Below are positions 1-24,065 of a stretch of DNA of 24,065 nucleotides, one piece after another; position 1 is the first letter of the stretch; the number at the start of each line of letters is the position of its first letter. Under the pieces are notes generated by a model. The model saw only the letters and a list, made by a program, of their open reading frames with translations. It had not been told where the DNA came from and did no database searches. Position numbers and translations under genes: made by a program. The DNA is from Phallusia fumigata (lineage: Eukaryota > Chordata > Ascidiacea > Phlebobranchia > Ascidiidae). The stretch covers positions 1 through 24,065 of the forward strand of contig QXVZ01028939.1 of the NCBI GenBank assembly GCA_008931825.1. The letters are read 5' to 3'.

Positions 1-145
1 CGGAGAGGCTGATAATTTTTACATCACCTTTAAAAGAAAACTTATTTGTTAGAATTTTTTAGCGCAAGTTGCAAACAACCAATTAACAATATTTTGTAAT
101 TGTGAAACACCACATAAAAGTGTATCAACACGACATACAACTTAC

Positions 146-16294
<16,149 letters not shown>

Positions 16295-17552
16295 TGCAAG
16301 TGTTTTTTGAGGAAAAGCTATTTGCTTTCAGTCACAAACAGAGCGAACCATTGCTATGTTTCAGGTGTTGTTCATGTTTGAATTAGGTTTACAGCTACTG
16401 AAGTCAAACAAAAATTAAATTTAATGAAACAAAATAAACATCTAGTTTGAACAATCGTTGAAAAGGCCCGTTCAAAACTCGCCAATACTAGGATGAAATA
16501 AAACTTCTGCTCAAGCACCACATTTACTAGATTTTTTATTTAGAAATTATTTGACTTTTATTTTGTAAGGTACCAAGACATTCAACATTGTGGCATTGGT
16601 TTGCAGGAGAAAATAACAGCAAGTGTGAGAAATGTGAGTATTTGGTTAACATTGACAATAAAACCCAAATAGACTTTTTTAATACTACATTTCTTTGCCA
16701 AATTAATAACAGAAGACTGTTATTGCCATTTTTTTAGTACCACTATAAAGGGAAAGTCAGGATAGAATACAACATCAGTAAAATCTGTCCAGAACAATTA
16801 GTCCCAATGAATATTTGTTTTTACAACACCTAATACAAGAAGTCCTATGGTTACTAATATTTGATCACACATGACAATTTCATTGCGCAATGACTGCTTT
16901 CATACGATATTAAATCGAAAAGCTTAAAGGTGTCAATTTAGTACGTGTTCACTGTTCACCTCCGAGGTTTACTTCGCCTTTTTTATACAATTGACTAATA
17001 ACGAATTTTTCGCAAAAAATACGATCGCTGGTTTTGCAGTTAACAATACGATCACGTAGTGTCTTGGTTACTGCGTGACACGTTTCGTGTTAATCAACAA
17101 ACCAATCCATTTCCTCATGTACAAATTAGCCTAAAACCTCCTGATGAAGAGAATCATAAATATGAGAAGTTCGTCACCGTTTGAAACGTTGTGAATTCTA
17201 CGTTTGCGAGTGTAGTCTCAAAACAGGCTCACTTCCTTTTTAAAACTATAAAGTCGGTACCAGGCTCATTCAAAAACACTCGTGCCTGTACATTGTGTCT
17301 AATTCATTAAAATTGTGTCCATCCAGAATATTACATACAAAAATGCGAGCCAGGGCCGTGCTTTTTATGCTTCAATGTAAAAACTCCAGACATGGCAAAC
17401 ACAAACACATTGCGTAAAAACAGTTTTTCTAAATTCGAAAGCAATCGTAATTCATGTCCAGGTAATAAATTCTATTTGAATAAGGTTATGAATAAGGTTT
17501 ATGAATTTATGAAAAGTTTATAAAAAAAGTTTCTAACTATCAACAATCCTGT
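16295..17552. other. Upstream region of MAP4K
   Basis: Intergenic side of the MAP4K start. CpG dinucleotides become frequent between about 16970 and 17240, which may mark the promoter zone. A short degenerate tandem repeat (about 13-base unit around ATGAATAAGGTT) lies at 17477-17515. No core promoter element identified. Confidence 0.55.
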
Positions 17553-17553
17553 N

Positions 17554-18151
17554 TCTAGATGAGAAAATGACATGGACTCAACACATCAAGGTTATCAGAA
17601 GCAAGGTTGCCTCAGCTTCTGGAGTCTTATCAAAACTTCGGCACTATGTACAATCAACGATACTTCGAAACCTGTACTTTTTATTGGTACACCCGCATCT
17701 TCTGTACGGTTTGCTTTCCTGGGGCTTTGCTAGGAAAACAAACTTAAATCCAATAGCAGTTGCACAAAACAGAATTTTGAAAATCATTACCAACATCCCA
17801 TTTCAATGTTAAGTAAAAAAGTTATACAAACAACTCAAGATTCTGAACATATATGACATGCATAACCTGGAACTAGCGAAATTTGTTTTTGAATTTAAAC
17901 ACAGAAAACTACCTGCAGTGTTCGGCGATTTTTTGATCAACATATCATCTGTACACAAACATGCTACAAGAGGTGCTCTATGCCAAGAGTACTTCGTTCC
18001 ACGAGTTTCCACCAGTCGCGGCCAACAAACTTTAAGGTACAAATGTGCCAAAGTATGGAACGAAATACCTTGTAAGATTACAAACGCAAAAACCGGAATG
18101 ACAGCTTTTAAACGCGATATAAAACTTTTCTTCTTGAGCACCTACTCTTAA
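17554..18151 (+). pseudogene. 3' fragment of a LINE-type reverse transcriptase gene
   Basis: One frame reads LDEKMTWTQHIKVIRSKVAS, then LYFLLVHPHLLYGLLSWGFA and QNRILKII, then KKLYKQLKILNIYDMHNLEL and the motif HATRGAL. This is the C-terminal thumb and tail region seen in non-LTR (Jockey/CR1/L2-group) reverse transcriptases. An in-frame TAA at 17810-17812 breaks it, the catalytic palm is absent, and the left edge is an n at 17553. The frame ends at TAA 18149-18151. The exact clade is not determined. It lies between the two head-to-head genes and is an insertion relic, or sits on one allele only. Confidence 0.8.
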
Positions 18152-18330
18152 ACGAGTCTCAAAAAATCTTACAGGTTGTTGTGTGTACCTGGAATGTTGA
18201 CCCACGAGGTCCTCTATTTACATTCCACGGGGTGTTTTGTCTCTAATTGCGCTTCAACCCTCTGAACTGATTATCCCTGCCTGGCATGTTTACAATTATT
18301 GCCCGAGGAAATTGCACTAATTAACTCGCT
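18152..18330 (+). mobile_element. Possible 3' untranslated region of the LINE fragment
   Basis: About 180 bases follow the last LINE codon before the sequence returns to ordinary AT-rich intergenic DNA. I see no poly-A or simple-repeat tail that would fix the end, so the boundary is a guess. Confidence 0.3.
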
Positions 18331-18662
18331 CGCCGTCATCGTTAAGCATGCTCAATTTTTCACATCGTTTCGTGTGCATCCTTACTCCAAAATTTAAAAA
18401 AAAAGATTGCATATCTTCTTTTCCTAAAAAATACTCCAAAAAATGTTTAGATTTGACTTTATCAAATAGAAGGGTCAGCAAAAATTAATAGCCACTAGTG
18501 GCTCAGGCTGATCCATTTTTGTTTTCAGCGTTTACTTCAAACGTTAATTTTATTCATGTGTACTTTTTGGGCGCTGTAAACAAAATAAAAAAACTTGAAT
18601 CGTTCTTGTAATATTCCAAAACTTCACGACTTTCTCCTTCATAATCAATTCTCAGTGCAAAA

Positions 18663-18670
18663 TGACGTCA
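18663..18670. promoter_or_regulatory. CRE-type palindrome TGACGTCA
   Basis: Perfect consensus for CREB/ATF dimers, about 450 bases upstream of the GPD2 start codon. Candidate promoter element only. Confidence 0.4.
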
Positions 18671-18901
18671 CAATGGACGAACCTGGTGGTAAACATAAAC
18701 ACAACATCCACGGCAGTCACACAGAAATTTGCGTTTTTTGGCGGGGGTTCGTTCAAGCAGTATATTACGCATGTTGTCTGGTTTACAAAACAAAGGACGC
18801 AATTGTTTCTGTGATGTTTGTTTGATTACGCACTAACCCAAAGCACGTTTACGTATGGGTTACCTACTAACTGTCCCAAATGTCGTTGTTATGCAAATGC
18901 A

Positions 18902-18911
18902 ATTACGTAAT
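18902..18911. promoter_or_regulatory. PAR-bZIP/C/EBP-type palindrome ATTACGTAAT
   Basis: Matches RTTAYGTAAY exactly and is a perfect palindrome, about 210 bases upstream of the GPD2 ATG. Candidate site. Confidence 0.38.
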
Positions 18912-19061
18912 GCATTGTCGGCGGCCCGGTGTATGTTCTTCGCAACACGATTTTATGTGTAAAGTCGTAACTTTCAAATCGATATTCTTTGCAACCGTAT
19001 CAAAGGATTGTTGGGTGTAAAAATAGCACCTTTTTACGACCAATCTTGCAAAGGAATAAAC

Positions 19062-19088
19062 CTAACTTTCGTTTTTTTCCTTGCATAG
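19062..19088 (+). promoter_or_regulatory. Splice-acceptor-like site in the GPD2 5' leader
   Basis: A branch-point-like CTAAC, a run of T/C and CATAG end at 19088, leaving a 30-base leader before the ATG. It could be the acceptor of a 5'-UTR intron or of spliced-leader trans-splicing, which is common in tunicates. No donor was identified upstream. Confidence 0.4.
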
Positions 19089-19118
19089 AATCAGGGCAGG
19101 TAACGGTAATCGGTAAAG

Positions 19119-19220
19119 ATGGCCCAACGCTTGTTGCATTGGAGTAAAAACAACTATGGAAAGATTCTTGGAGTGGTTGGTACTGGTGGGGCTTGCCTCT
19201 GGTTCCTCGCTGGACGACAG
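19119..19220 (+). CDS. GPD2: GPD2 exon 1 (presequence)
   Basis: Residues 1-34. [16 protein letters not shown] is basic without acidic residues, followed by a hydrophobic Gly-rich stretch, as expected for import to the inner membrane. Donor CAG|gtaatg, phase 0. The start is preceded by a splice-acceptor-like sequence 31 bases upstream. Confidence 0.88.
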
Positions 19221-22200
19221 GTAATGTCAAAACACCTGTTTTACTATTTGTGCTGCAAATTATGTTAGAATATGTGTTTCAGATGACTATGACTCCCCCA
19301 GATGGACCTATCCCAGCATGGACCCAAAACCCACTGCCTTCAAGACAGGTCCAACTAAAAACAATGGAAAATACACAGGAATTTGATGTACTCGTCATTG
19401 GTGGCGGGGCAACTGGCTGTGGTGTTGCACTTGATGCCGTCACCAGAGGTAATTTGCTTTATGTGTCTCCTGACTTACATTACCCATCGGTTAAAAAAAC
19501 TGTTGATGAACCTTAAGGCTCCTTCTTAGCATTGAAATTGCCCTAACCCAAGACATTGCCCATTCAATAGAATCTACTAGCTGAATAATTTGAGGCATAC
19601 CAAAACAATTTTTTAACTGCAATGTTTGACCCAACAGAAGTTAAAGCCATCAGCACAACTATCTTAGTCTAGTTATTACAAGGCAAAATATGGCTTTATT
19701 TTTACAACCTTTTACCCCCAAAATTAAAAAAAAAACATTGGCTGTAGATAGTGAACTTTTAGTTCCATTTTTGCATTTCAATCATTAAATAATGCCTTTT
19801 TTTACCAGGTTTCAAAACTGCCTTGGTTGAAAAGTATGACTTTTCTTCTGGAACCAGTAGCAGAAGCACCAAACTAATTCATGGTGGAGTGAGGTTTGTT
19901 AACATATTCGCTTGTTACAGCTACATAATAAAAATGTGCATTTGCAAGTTTAGCCAGGAATTGACCATCATAAACATGTTTTCACTGCATTATTATAGGA
20001 CCCATGCCATAATTTTCGGATTGGGTAGTTTTACTGAAGACTGAATTTAAAATGAACATGCCTTTTTGCAGATATCTTCAAAAGGCCATTATGGGATTAG
20101 ATTATGAGCAGTACAAACTGGTTAAAGAAGCGTTGCACGAACGTGCAAATTTGTTGCGTATTGCACCCCATCTTTCTGGACCACTGCCAATTATGCTTCC
20201 TGTTTACACGTAAGTGAAAACATACACAGGGTTTATTGTTGCTTTTAGCTGTTGTCCTTGAAGTTTTTTTGTAAAAACTATATTGAGCAGCTTGGCATGT
20301 AAAATTTATCGAGTTAATATTGACAATTTATGCAGCACAATAGATGATTTTTGCATGATAATATTTTACTTGTGTATGACAAAGTGCAATTTCAAACCAC
20401 TAAACTATGTTTGCAACTACAATGCCTTTTAAATGCACCACATGAACTGATTTTTTTGTTTTTGTCAGGTACTGGCAAGTGCCATATTATTGGGTTGGAA
20501 TCAAAGCTTACGACCTGGTTGCCGGTAGCCAGTGTGTTAAACCAAGTTACGTACTTTCTAAGCGAAATGCCCTTGAGAAGTTTCCCATGCTCAAGCGTGA
20601 CAAACTAAAGGCTGCAATCGTATATTATGACGGCAAGTAGAACTTCCAATAACTATCATGGACAGTAAAAGCAAGTTCCCTAAGGGCCAAGTCAAGGGTG
20701 TTAAAATTTCTCAAAAATCTCAAGATAGCTAAGAATGTGTCATACCCTCATTTTAAAAGCTATTGAAGCCAAGAACAGTTTATAAAAAAAAAACTGTAAA
20801 TCTGTTAGAACTTGGTAACAAACAGTGCTATCGAATATAAATGAAGATTTGATATTGCATATTGCCGCCAGTTAGTTCAACATTCAGTAAAAATACTTCC
20901 GGTGTTTTATTATACACTGATAGAAATGTTTTGGGGCTTTAGTTTTTAATTATTTATTAGGTCAGCATAATGATGCCAGAATGAACCTTGCCATTGGACT
21001 GACTGCTGCAAGACAGGGGGCTTGTATTGCAAATCACACTGAAGTTTTAAAACTGCTTAAACGGACTGACCCCGAAACGGGGGAGGAAAAGTTATGCGGT
21101 GCAACAGTTCGTGACAACATGACAGGTTGGTCAATGTTAATTAGGCCACCATTCTTTCGGATTTTAACTTATAGANTTTATTAGGTCAGCATAATGATGC
21201 CAGAATGAACCTTGCCATTGGACTGACTGCTGCAAGACAGGGGGCTTGTATTGCAAATCACACTGAAGTTTTAAAACTGCTTAAACGGACTGACCCCGAA
21301 ACGGGGGAGGAAAAGTTATGCGGTGCAACAGTTCGTGACAACATGACAGGTTGGTCAATGTTAATTAGGCCACCATTCTTTCGGATTTTAACTTATAGAC
21401 CCAGGAAAATGGGGAACAATTTGACATGCATAGCAACTAAATGAACAAAAGAATAATGGTTTGGTTGTCAAATATTGCACTAAAATTTATTTAACAATGA
21501 AAAGTCAATGTTGTTTTGAAACCCATGAGGAAATAACTTTCTGTACAAAAATGAACATTTTTAGGTTGTAATAAATGCCACTTACTTACTAAAACAAAAG
21601 TAATTGCAGTTTAATTAATGTTTTTTCTAATGTTGCAGGTAAGGTGATTGACATCCATGCCAAAGCTGTCATCAATGCCACCGGCCCATTTACTGACGGG
21701 ATTCGCAAAATGAATAACGAAGAAGAAAAACATATTTGCCAACCAAGTGCTGGTGTTCATATTATGCTTCCTGACTATTACAGGTTTGCATGATTTTGTC
21801 TGACATTTCCTTTGGTGCAACTTGGTGCTTTTGTTTTGGTTTACCTAAAATCATGACTTGACAAGGTTGAGTCATGCTATAATGTTAGGAAGTTGCACAA
21901 ATCCGAAATGTAGGTTGTTTCGGTGCTTGTGGGTGGAATTTAACTTAAGTTTGACTAAAAACTTGCGTTATTGGATTTTGATTCATCGTTTACAGTTACT
22001 CTAAAATTTTCACTAACAATAAAGCAAAGTTAGTATTTCCAGCATTGAACTCTTTTGGTACTCCTGAGAGCAGAGATGCGGCCTTTGTGTGCTTGAATGC
22101 TGTACTTATTGTGTTGAGCAGATAATCTCACCTTGTTACCATTGTTAAGCTAGACAGCACCATTAGGACCTGAAAAATCTTTATAACCCAGCAGTAATAC

Positions 22201-24065
22201 CGAATGAAAGCAGTTCTTTAGGCGTTACTGTGTTAAAGCTAGGAAATTTTACCTGTAATGGGATTTGAATCTTCCACAGCAGCCTATTCGGGCTGATCTA
22301 CACATTGTGTCACAGGCTCTTTGCTTGCAGGCCCGGCATACCACATTTTGTGTTTAATGATGTTATGAAGACCAATGGACAGATCCGATAAATACACATA
22401 GCTTGCATATAATTCACAATTGCTTCAGCAAAATTTGCAATTATTTTACAGTCCAGACAGCATGGGTTTGTTGGATCCAGCCACTTCTGATGGTCGGGTC
22501 ATTTTTTTCTTGCCGTGGGCCGGTCTAACTATTGCTGGCACCACCGACAGCCCAACCAACGTTACCCATCATCCTGCCCCCAGAGAGGAAGACATTCAGT
22601 TTATTTTGAAAGAAATCAAAAACTATTTGGGCAAGGAAGTCCATGGTATGTTTACGTTTAAAATAGTTTTACAAAAATTGTGTAGTGGTGTAGCAGAAAA
22701 ACTATTATTTTATTATGTGTGTTATGGAAGTCATTGACCTTTGATACTTGATTTACATTCATTATGTAAATAGTTATAATGTGCATGTAAGTTGCTACAC
22801 TTAGTAAATGCTTAATCTGTCTCCAGCTATGGTTATCTGGCTAAAACAGCATATCAAATCCTTCGTGAGAATTATAATGGGGAGTTTTTACGATCGTTCA
22901 CCTTCTTTCAGAAATTGATGCTGGTGTTTGATGGTTAATGATGTCGCCACTTAAATAGGTTAGAACCATGGTGCAAACTTTTAAACAAGTTAGTTTTTTT
23001 ACAGTTCGTCGTGGAGATGTTCAAGCTGCATGGAGTGGCATCCGTCCACTTGTTATTGACCCCAACTCCAAGAACACACAATCCATTTCAAGAAACCATG
23101 TTGTTGAAGTCAGCAAGTCAGGCTTAGTCACAATAGCAGGTTAGCACGAAGATTGTTAATGTTTCTGCTTCTTTAGGTCATAAAACTCTATGATGCAATG
23201 TTTTATGTGTGACATGTTATCAATGCATCAACTGGTTGGTATGGCTGTTAGTGTCGTCAACATGACATATTGCATATTTTGTATATTGCTGTGTACATAT
23301 GCAACCTGACATATTCAATCTCATAATATGTTTATAAAGGCCAACTAGTTCATGCCCTGCTTTTACTAGTCACATTTCCATAAACATGTGTTATGGCTGT
23401 GTTTCATTTGAACTTTGTNTAAAACTCTATGATGCAATGTTTTATGTGTGACATGTTATCAATGCATCAACTGGTTGGTATGGCTGTTAGTGTCGTCAAC
23501 ATGACATATTGCATATTTTGTATATTGCTGTGTACATATGCAACCTGACATATTCAATCTCATAATATGTTTATAAAGGCCAACTAGTTCATGCCCTGCT
23601 TTTACTAGTCACATTTCCATAAACATGTGTTATGGCTGTGTTTCATTTGAACTTTGTATCAATATAACAGAAGGTATATAATATATCAACAGTATTAACT
23701 TTTTTGCTATACTAACCCAAAAGGCCAACAAAAAATGTCAGTTGTGTTTTAGTTTTGACCTGACAAATACGATTAATAGGCCCCAGGGGTGCTGCGACCA
23801 ATTTACTAGAATTGACTATACCTCCTAAATAAAATGCAATATAACGGGTTACCTCATATTGTTCTTTTCATTATTGTCGTGTAAGTCGCTATGGGTCCTG
23901 CGATTCATGTCTCAGCAAAAGGGTGCCACAAAACACAAAAGTTGGCAACCACTGGCTGAGATACAAACACTTTAATGAATGCATTTGTTTAACGTCTTCT
24001 GTTTTTCTTAATTTCCTTATCATATGTTGACAATCACTCTGACTGCAGGTGGAAAATGGACAACA
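19119..24065 (+). CDS. GPD2: Mitochondrial glycerol-3-phosphate dehydrogenase (FAD), 10 exons, 3' end outside window
   Basis: FAD-dependent sn-glycerol-3-phosphate dehydrogenase (EC 1.1.5.3) oxidises glycerol-3-phosphate to dihydroxyacetone phosphate at the outer face of the inner mitochondrial membrane and passes electrons to ubiquinone, forming the glycerophosphate shuttle with the cytosolic enzyme. Ten exons join in phase to residues 1-437. The N-terminus is basic and then hydrophobic (presequence-like). [18 protein letters not shown] (73-90) fits the first family signature and FAD dinucleotide fold; [19 protein letters not shown] (100-118), INATGPFTD (285-293) and the start of the second signature GGKWTT (432-437) follow. 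Human GPD2 is about 727 residues, so roughly 290, including the calcium-binding EF-hands, lie past the window. Exon 6 is present twice at an n junction. The intron after exon 5 starts with GC. It is transcribed away from the MAP4K gene. Confidence 0.96.
19283..19448 (+). CDS. GPD2: GPD2 exon 2 (FAD-binding signature)
   Basis: Residues 35-89 plus one base. [11 protein letters not shown] leads into [20 protein letters not shown], the Rossmann-type FAD site. The exon begins at tttcag|ATG after a 62-nt intron; donor AGAG|gtaatt. Confidence 0.95.
19449..19808. other. GPD2 intron 2
   Basis: 360 AT-rich bases. Nothing recognised. Confidence 0.78.
19809..19893 (+). CDS. GPD2: GPD2 exon 3
   Basis: Residues 91-117 with split Gly90 and Arg118: [20 protein letters not shown] then IHGGV, near-invariant in the family. 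Acceptor taccag, donor GTGAG|gtttgt. Confidence 0.95.
20072..20209 (+). CDS. GPD2: GPD2 exon 4
   Basis: Residues 119-163: [28 protein letters not shown] and [10 protein letters not shown], close to vertebrate GPD2. Acceptor ttgcag, donor TACAC|gtaagt. Confidence 0.95.
20469..20632 (+). CDS. GPD2: GPD2 exon 5 (followed by a GC donor)
   Basis: Residues 165-218: [20 protein letters not shown] and SYVLSK...AAIVYYD, collinear with vertebrate GPD2. Reading frame and homology require the exon to end GACG with the intron starting gcaagt, so a GC-AG intron. Split Thr164 and Gly219. Confidence 0.93.
20633..20960 (+). other. GPD2 intron 5, GC-AG type
   Basis: Starts gcaagt and ends ttattag. The frame (GAC G | GT CAG) and homology leave no GT alternative nearby. 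Confidence 0.8.
20953..21175. repeat. 223-bp direct repeat at n 21176, left copy
   Basis: Identical by eye to 21177-21399. Contains all of GPD2 exon 6 plus flanking intron. Confidence 0.93.
20961..21125 (+). CDS. GPD2: GPD2 exon 6, first copy
   Basis: Residues 220-273: [20 protein letters not shown] ... [12 protein letters not shown] ... VRDNMT. Acceptor attag, donor ACAG|gttggt. Identical to 21185-21349, the two copies being separated by an n at 21176. Confidence 0.92.
21177..21399. repeat. 223-bp direct repeat at n 21176, right copy
   Basis: Partner of 20953-21175; continues into the intron leading to exon 7. Confidence 0.93.
21185..21349 (+). CDS. GPD2: GPD2 exon 6, second copy (likely assembly duplicate)
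   Basis: Same 165 bases as 20961-21125 with the same splice sites. The transcript model uses one copy. If both were real, splicing would stay in frame and repeat 55 residues, which no family member I know of has. Confidence 0.88.
21639..21783 (+). CDS. GPD2: GPD2 exon 7
   Basis: Residues 275-321 with split Gly274 and Ser322: [18 protein letters not shown] and [16 protein letters not shown]. The ATG motif (287-289) is the second FAD contact typical of this fold. Acceptor ttgcag, donor TACAG|gtttgc. Confidence 0.94.
21784..22451. other. GPD2 intron 7
   Basis: 668 bases. A less AT-rich part at about 22070-22340 may be an old repeat; a B-box-like word on the minus strand sits near 22260-22270 without an A box. 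Confidence 0.7.
22452..22645 (+). CDS. GPD2: GPD2 exon 8
   Basis: Residues 323-386: [33 protein letters not shown] and [10 protein letters not shown], collinear with vertebrate GPD2. Acceptor tttacag, donor CATG|gtatgt. Confidence 0.94.
22646..23004. other. GPD2 intron 8
   Basis: 359 bases. About 45 bases near 22755-22797 resemble 2465-2508 in the MAP4K gene. Confidence 0.72.
23005..23139 (+). CDS. GPD2: GPD2 exon 9
   Basis: Residues 388-431 with split Val387 and Gly432: [30 protein letters not shown] and GLVTIA. Acceptor tttacag, donor GCAG|gttagc. Confidence 0.94.
23181..23418. repeat. 238-bp direct repeat at n 23419, left copy
   Basis: Identical by eye to 23420-23657, intronic (GPD2 intron 9). 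Confidence 0.92.
23420..23657. repeat. 238-bp direct repeat at n 23419, right copy
   Basis: Partner of 23181-23418; unmerged overlap. Confidence 0.92.
23784..23954. mobile_element. Possible non-autonomous hAT-like remnant
   Basis: The right edge read on the minus strand begins CAGTGGTTGCCAACTTTTG and continues to TTTTGTGGCACCC, the style of hAT terminal inverted repeats. The left edge begins CAGGGGTGCTGCGACC, only loosely matching. The flanking 8 bases do not form a target-site duplication, so this is a decayed or chimeric copy at best. Confidence 0.4.
24049..24065 (+). CDS. GPD2: GPD2 exon 10, first 17 bases
   Basis: After ctgcag the bases give G(split)-GKWTT, the start of the second family signature GGKWTTYR. 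The window ends inside this exon. Confidence 0.88.

Larger units (their letters stand above)
18331..19118. other. Upstream region and 5' leader of GPD2
   Basis: Contains CpGs, the CRE-type and PAR-bZIP-type palindromes and the acceptor-like site at 19062-19088. The plus-strand 76-codon frame at 18595 has no family signal. Confidence 0.55.
23140..24048. other. GPD2 intron 9, inflated by an n-joined duplicate
   Basis: Holds the 238-bp duplicate at n 23419 and the possible hAT-like remnant at 23784-23954. Confidence 0.75.

Noticed and set aside
17809-18141. 110-codon minus-strand open frame
   Set aside because: Antisense shadow of the LINE reverse-transcriptase fragment.
18595-18825. 76-codon plus-strand open frame upstream of GPD2
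   Set aside because: No recognisable motif and no splice context; it overlaps the candidate regulatory region.
20633-20640. Frameshift or sequencing error at the end of GPD2 exon 5
   Set aside because: A GC-AG intron restores frame and homology exactly, with a donor otherwise matching consensus.

Overview
This window is AT-rich animal nuclear DNA carrying two intron-rich protein-coding genes arranged head to head. The proteins are close to vertebrate ones, most introns are only a few hundred bases, and several stretches occur as two slightly different copies joined by a single n, as expected when both alleles of a very polymorphic genome are placed in tandem. I infer an invertebrate chordate, most likely a tunicate of the Ciona type. 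The protein relationships are solid, but the species is a guess.

Left two thirds, minus strand (16294 down to 146): a MAP4K3/MAP4K5-type (GLK/KHS, germinal centre kinase family) Ser/Thr kinase. I could join 24 exons with consistent splice phases into 844 codons: a complete kinase domain (about residues 15-275), a low-complexity linker built from very small exons, a proline-rich SH3-binding segment (exon 17), and most of the C-terminal citron homology (CNH) domain. The last part of CNH lies beyond base 1.

Middle (16295-19118): about 2.8 kb between the two start codons. It holds a degraded 3' fragment of a LINE-type reverse transcriptase gene (17554-18151) and, nearer the right-hand gene, perfect bZIP-type palindromes (TGACGTCA and ATTACGTAAT).

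Right, plus strand (19119 to the window end): GPD2, the mitochondrial FAD-dependent glycerol-3-phosphate dehydrogenase. Ten exons cover residues 1-437, including the presequence, the FAD-binding signature and the start of the second family signature. One intron appears to be GC-AG. The EF-hand end of the protein is outside the window.

Seven single n positions (1771, 2263, 4499, 8437, 17553, 21176, 23419) mark contig joins. Six are flanked by direct copies of the same sequence. These duplications (two involve exon pieces, one a complete GPD2 exon and one four MAP4K exons) are better explained as allelic or overlap duplication in the assembly than as biology, and a splice-phase test supports this for the largest. 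Remaining items of interest are a dispersed repeat family present in two introns of the kinase gene, a possible hAT-like remnant in the last GPD2 intron, an 18-bp perfect palindrome centred on an E-box, and the run of micro-exons in the kinase linker. I found no convincing new multi-gene system.
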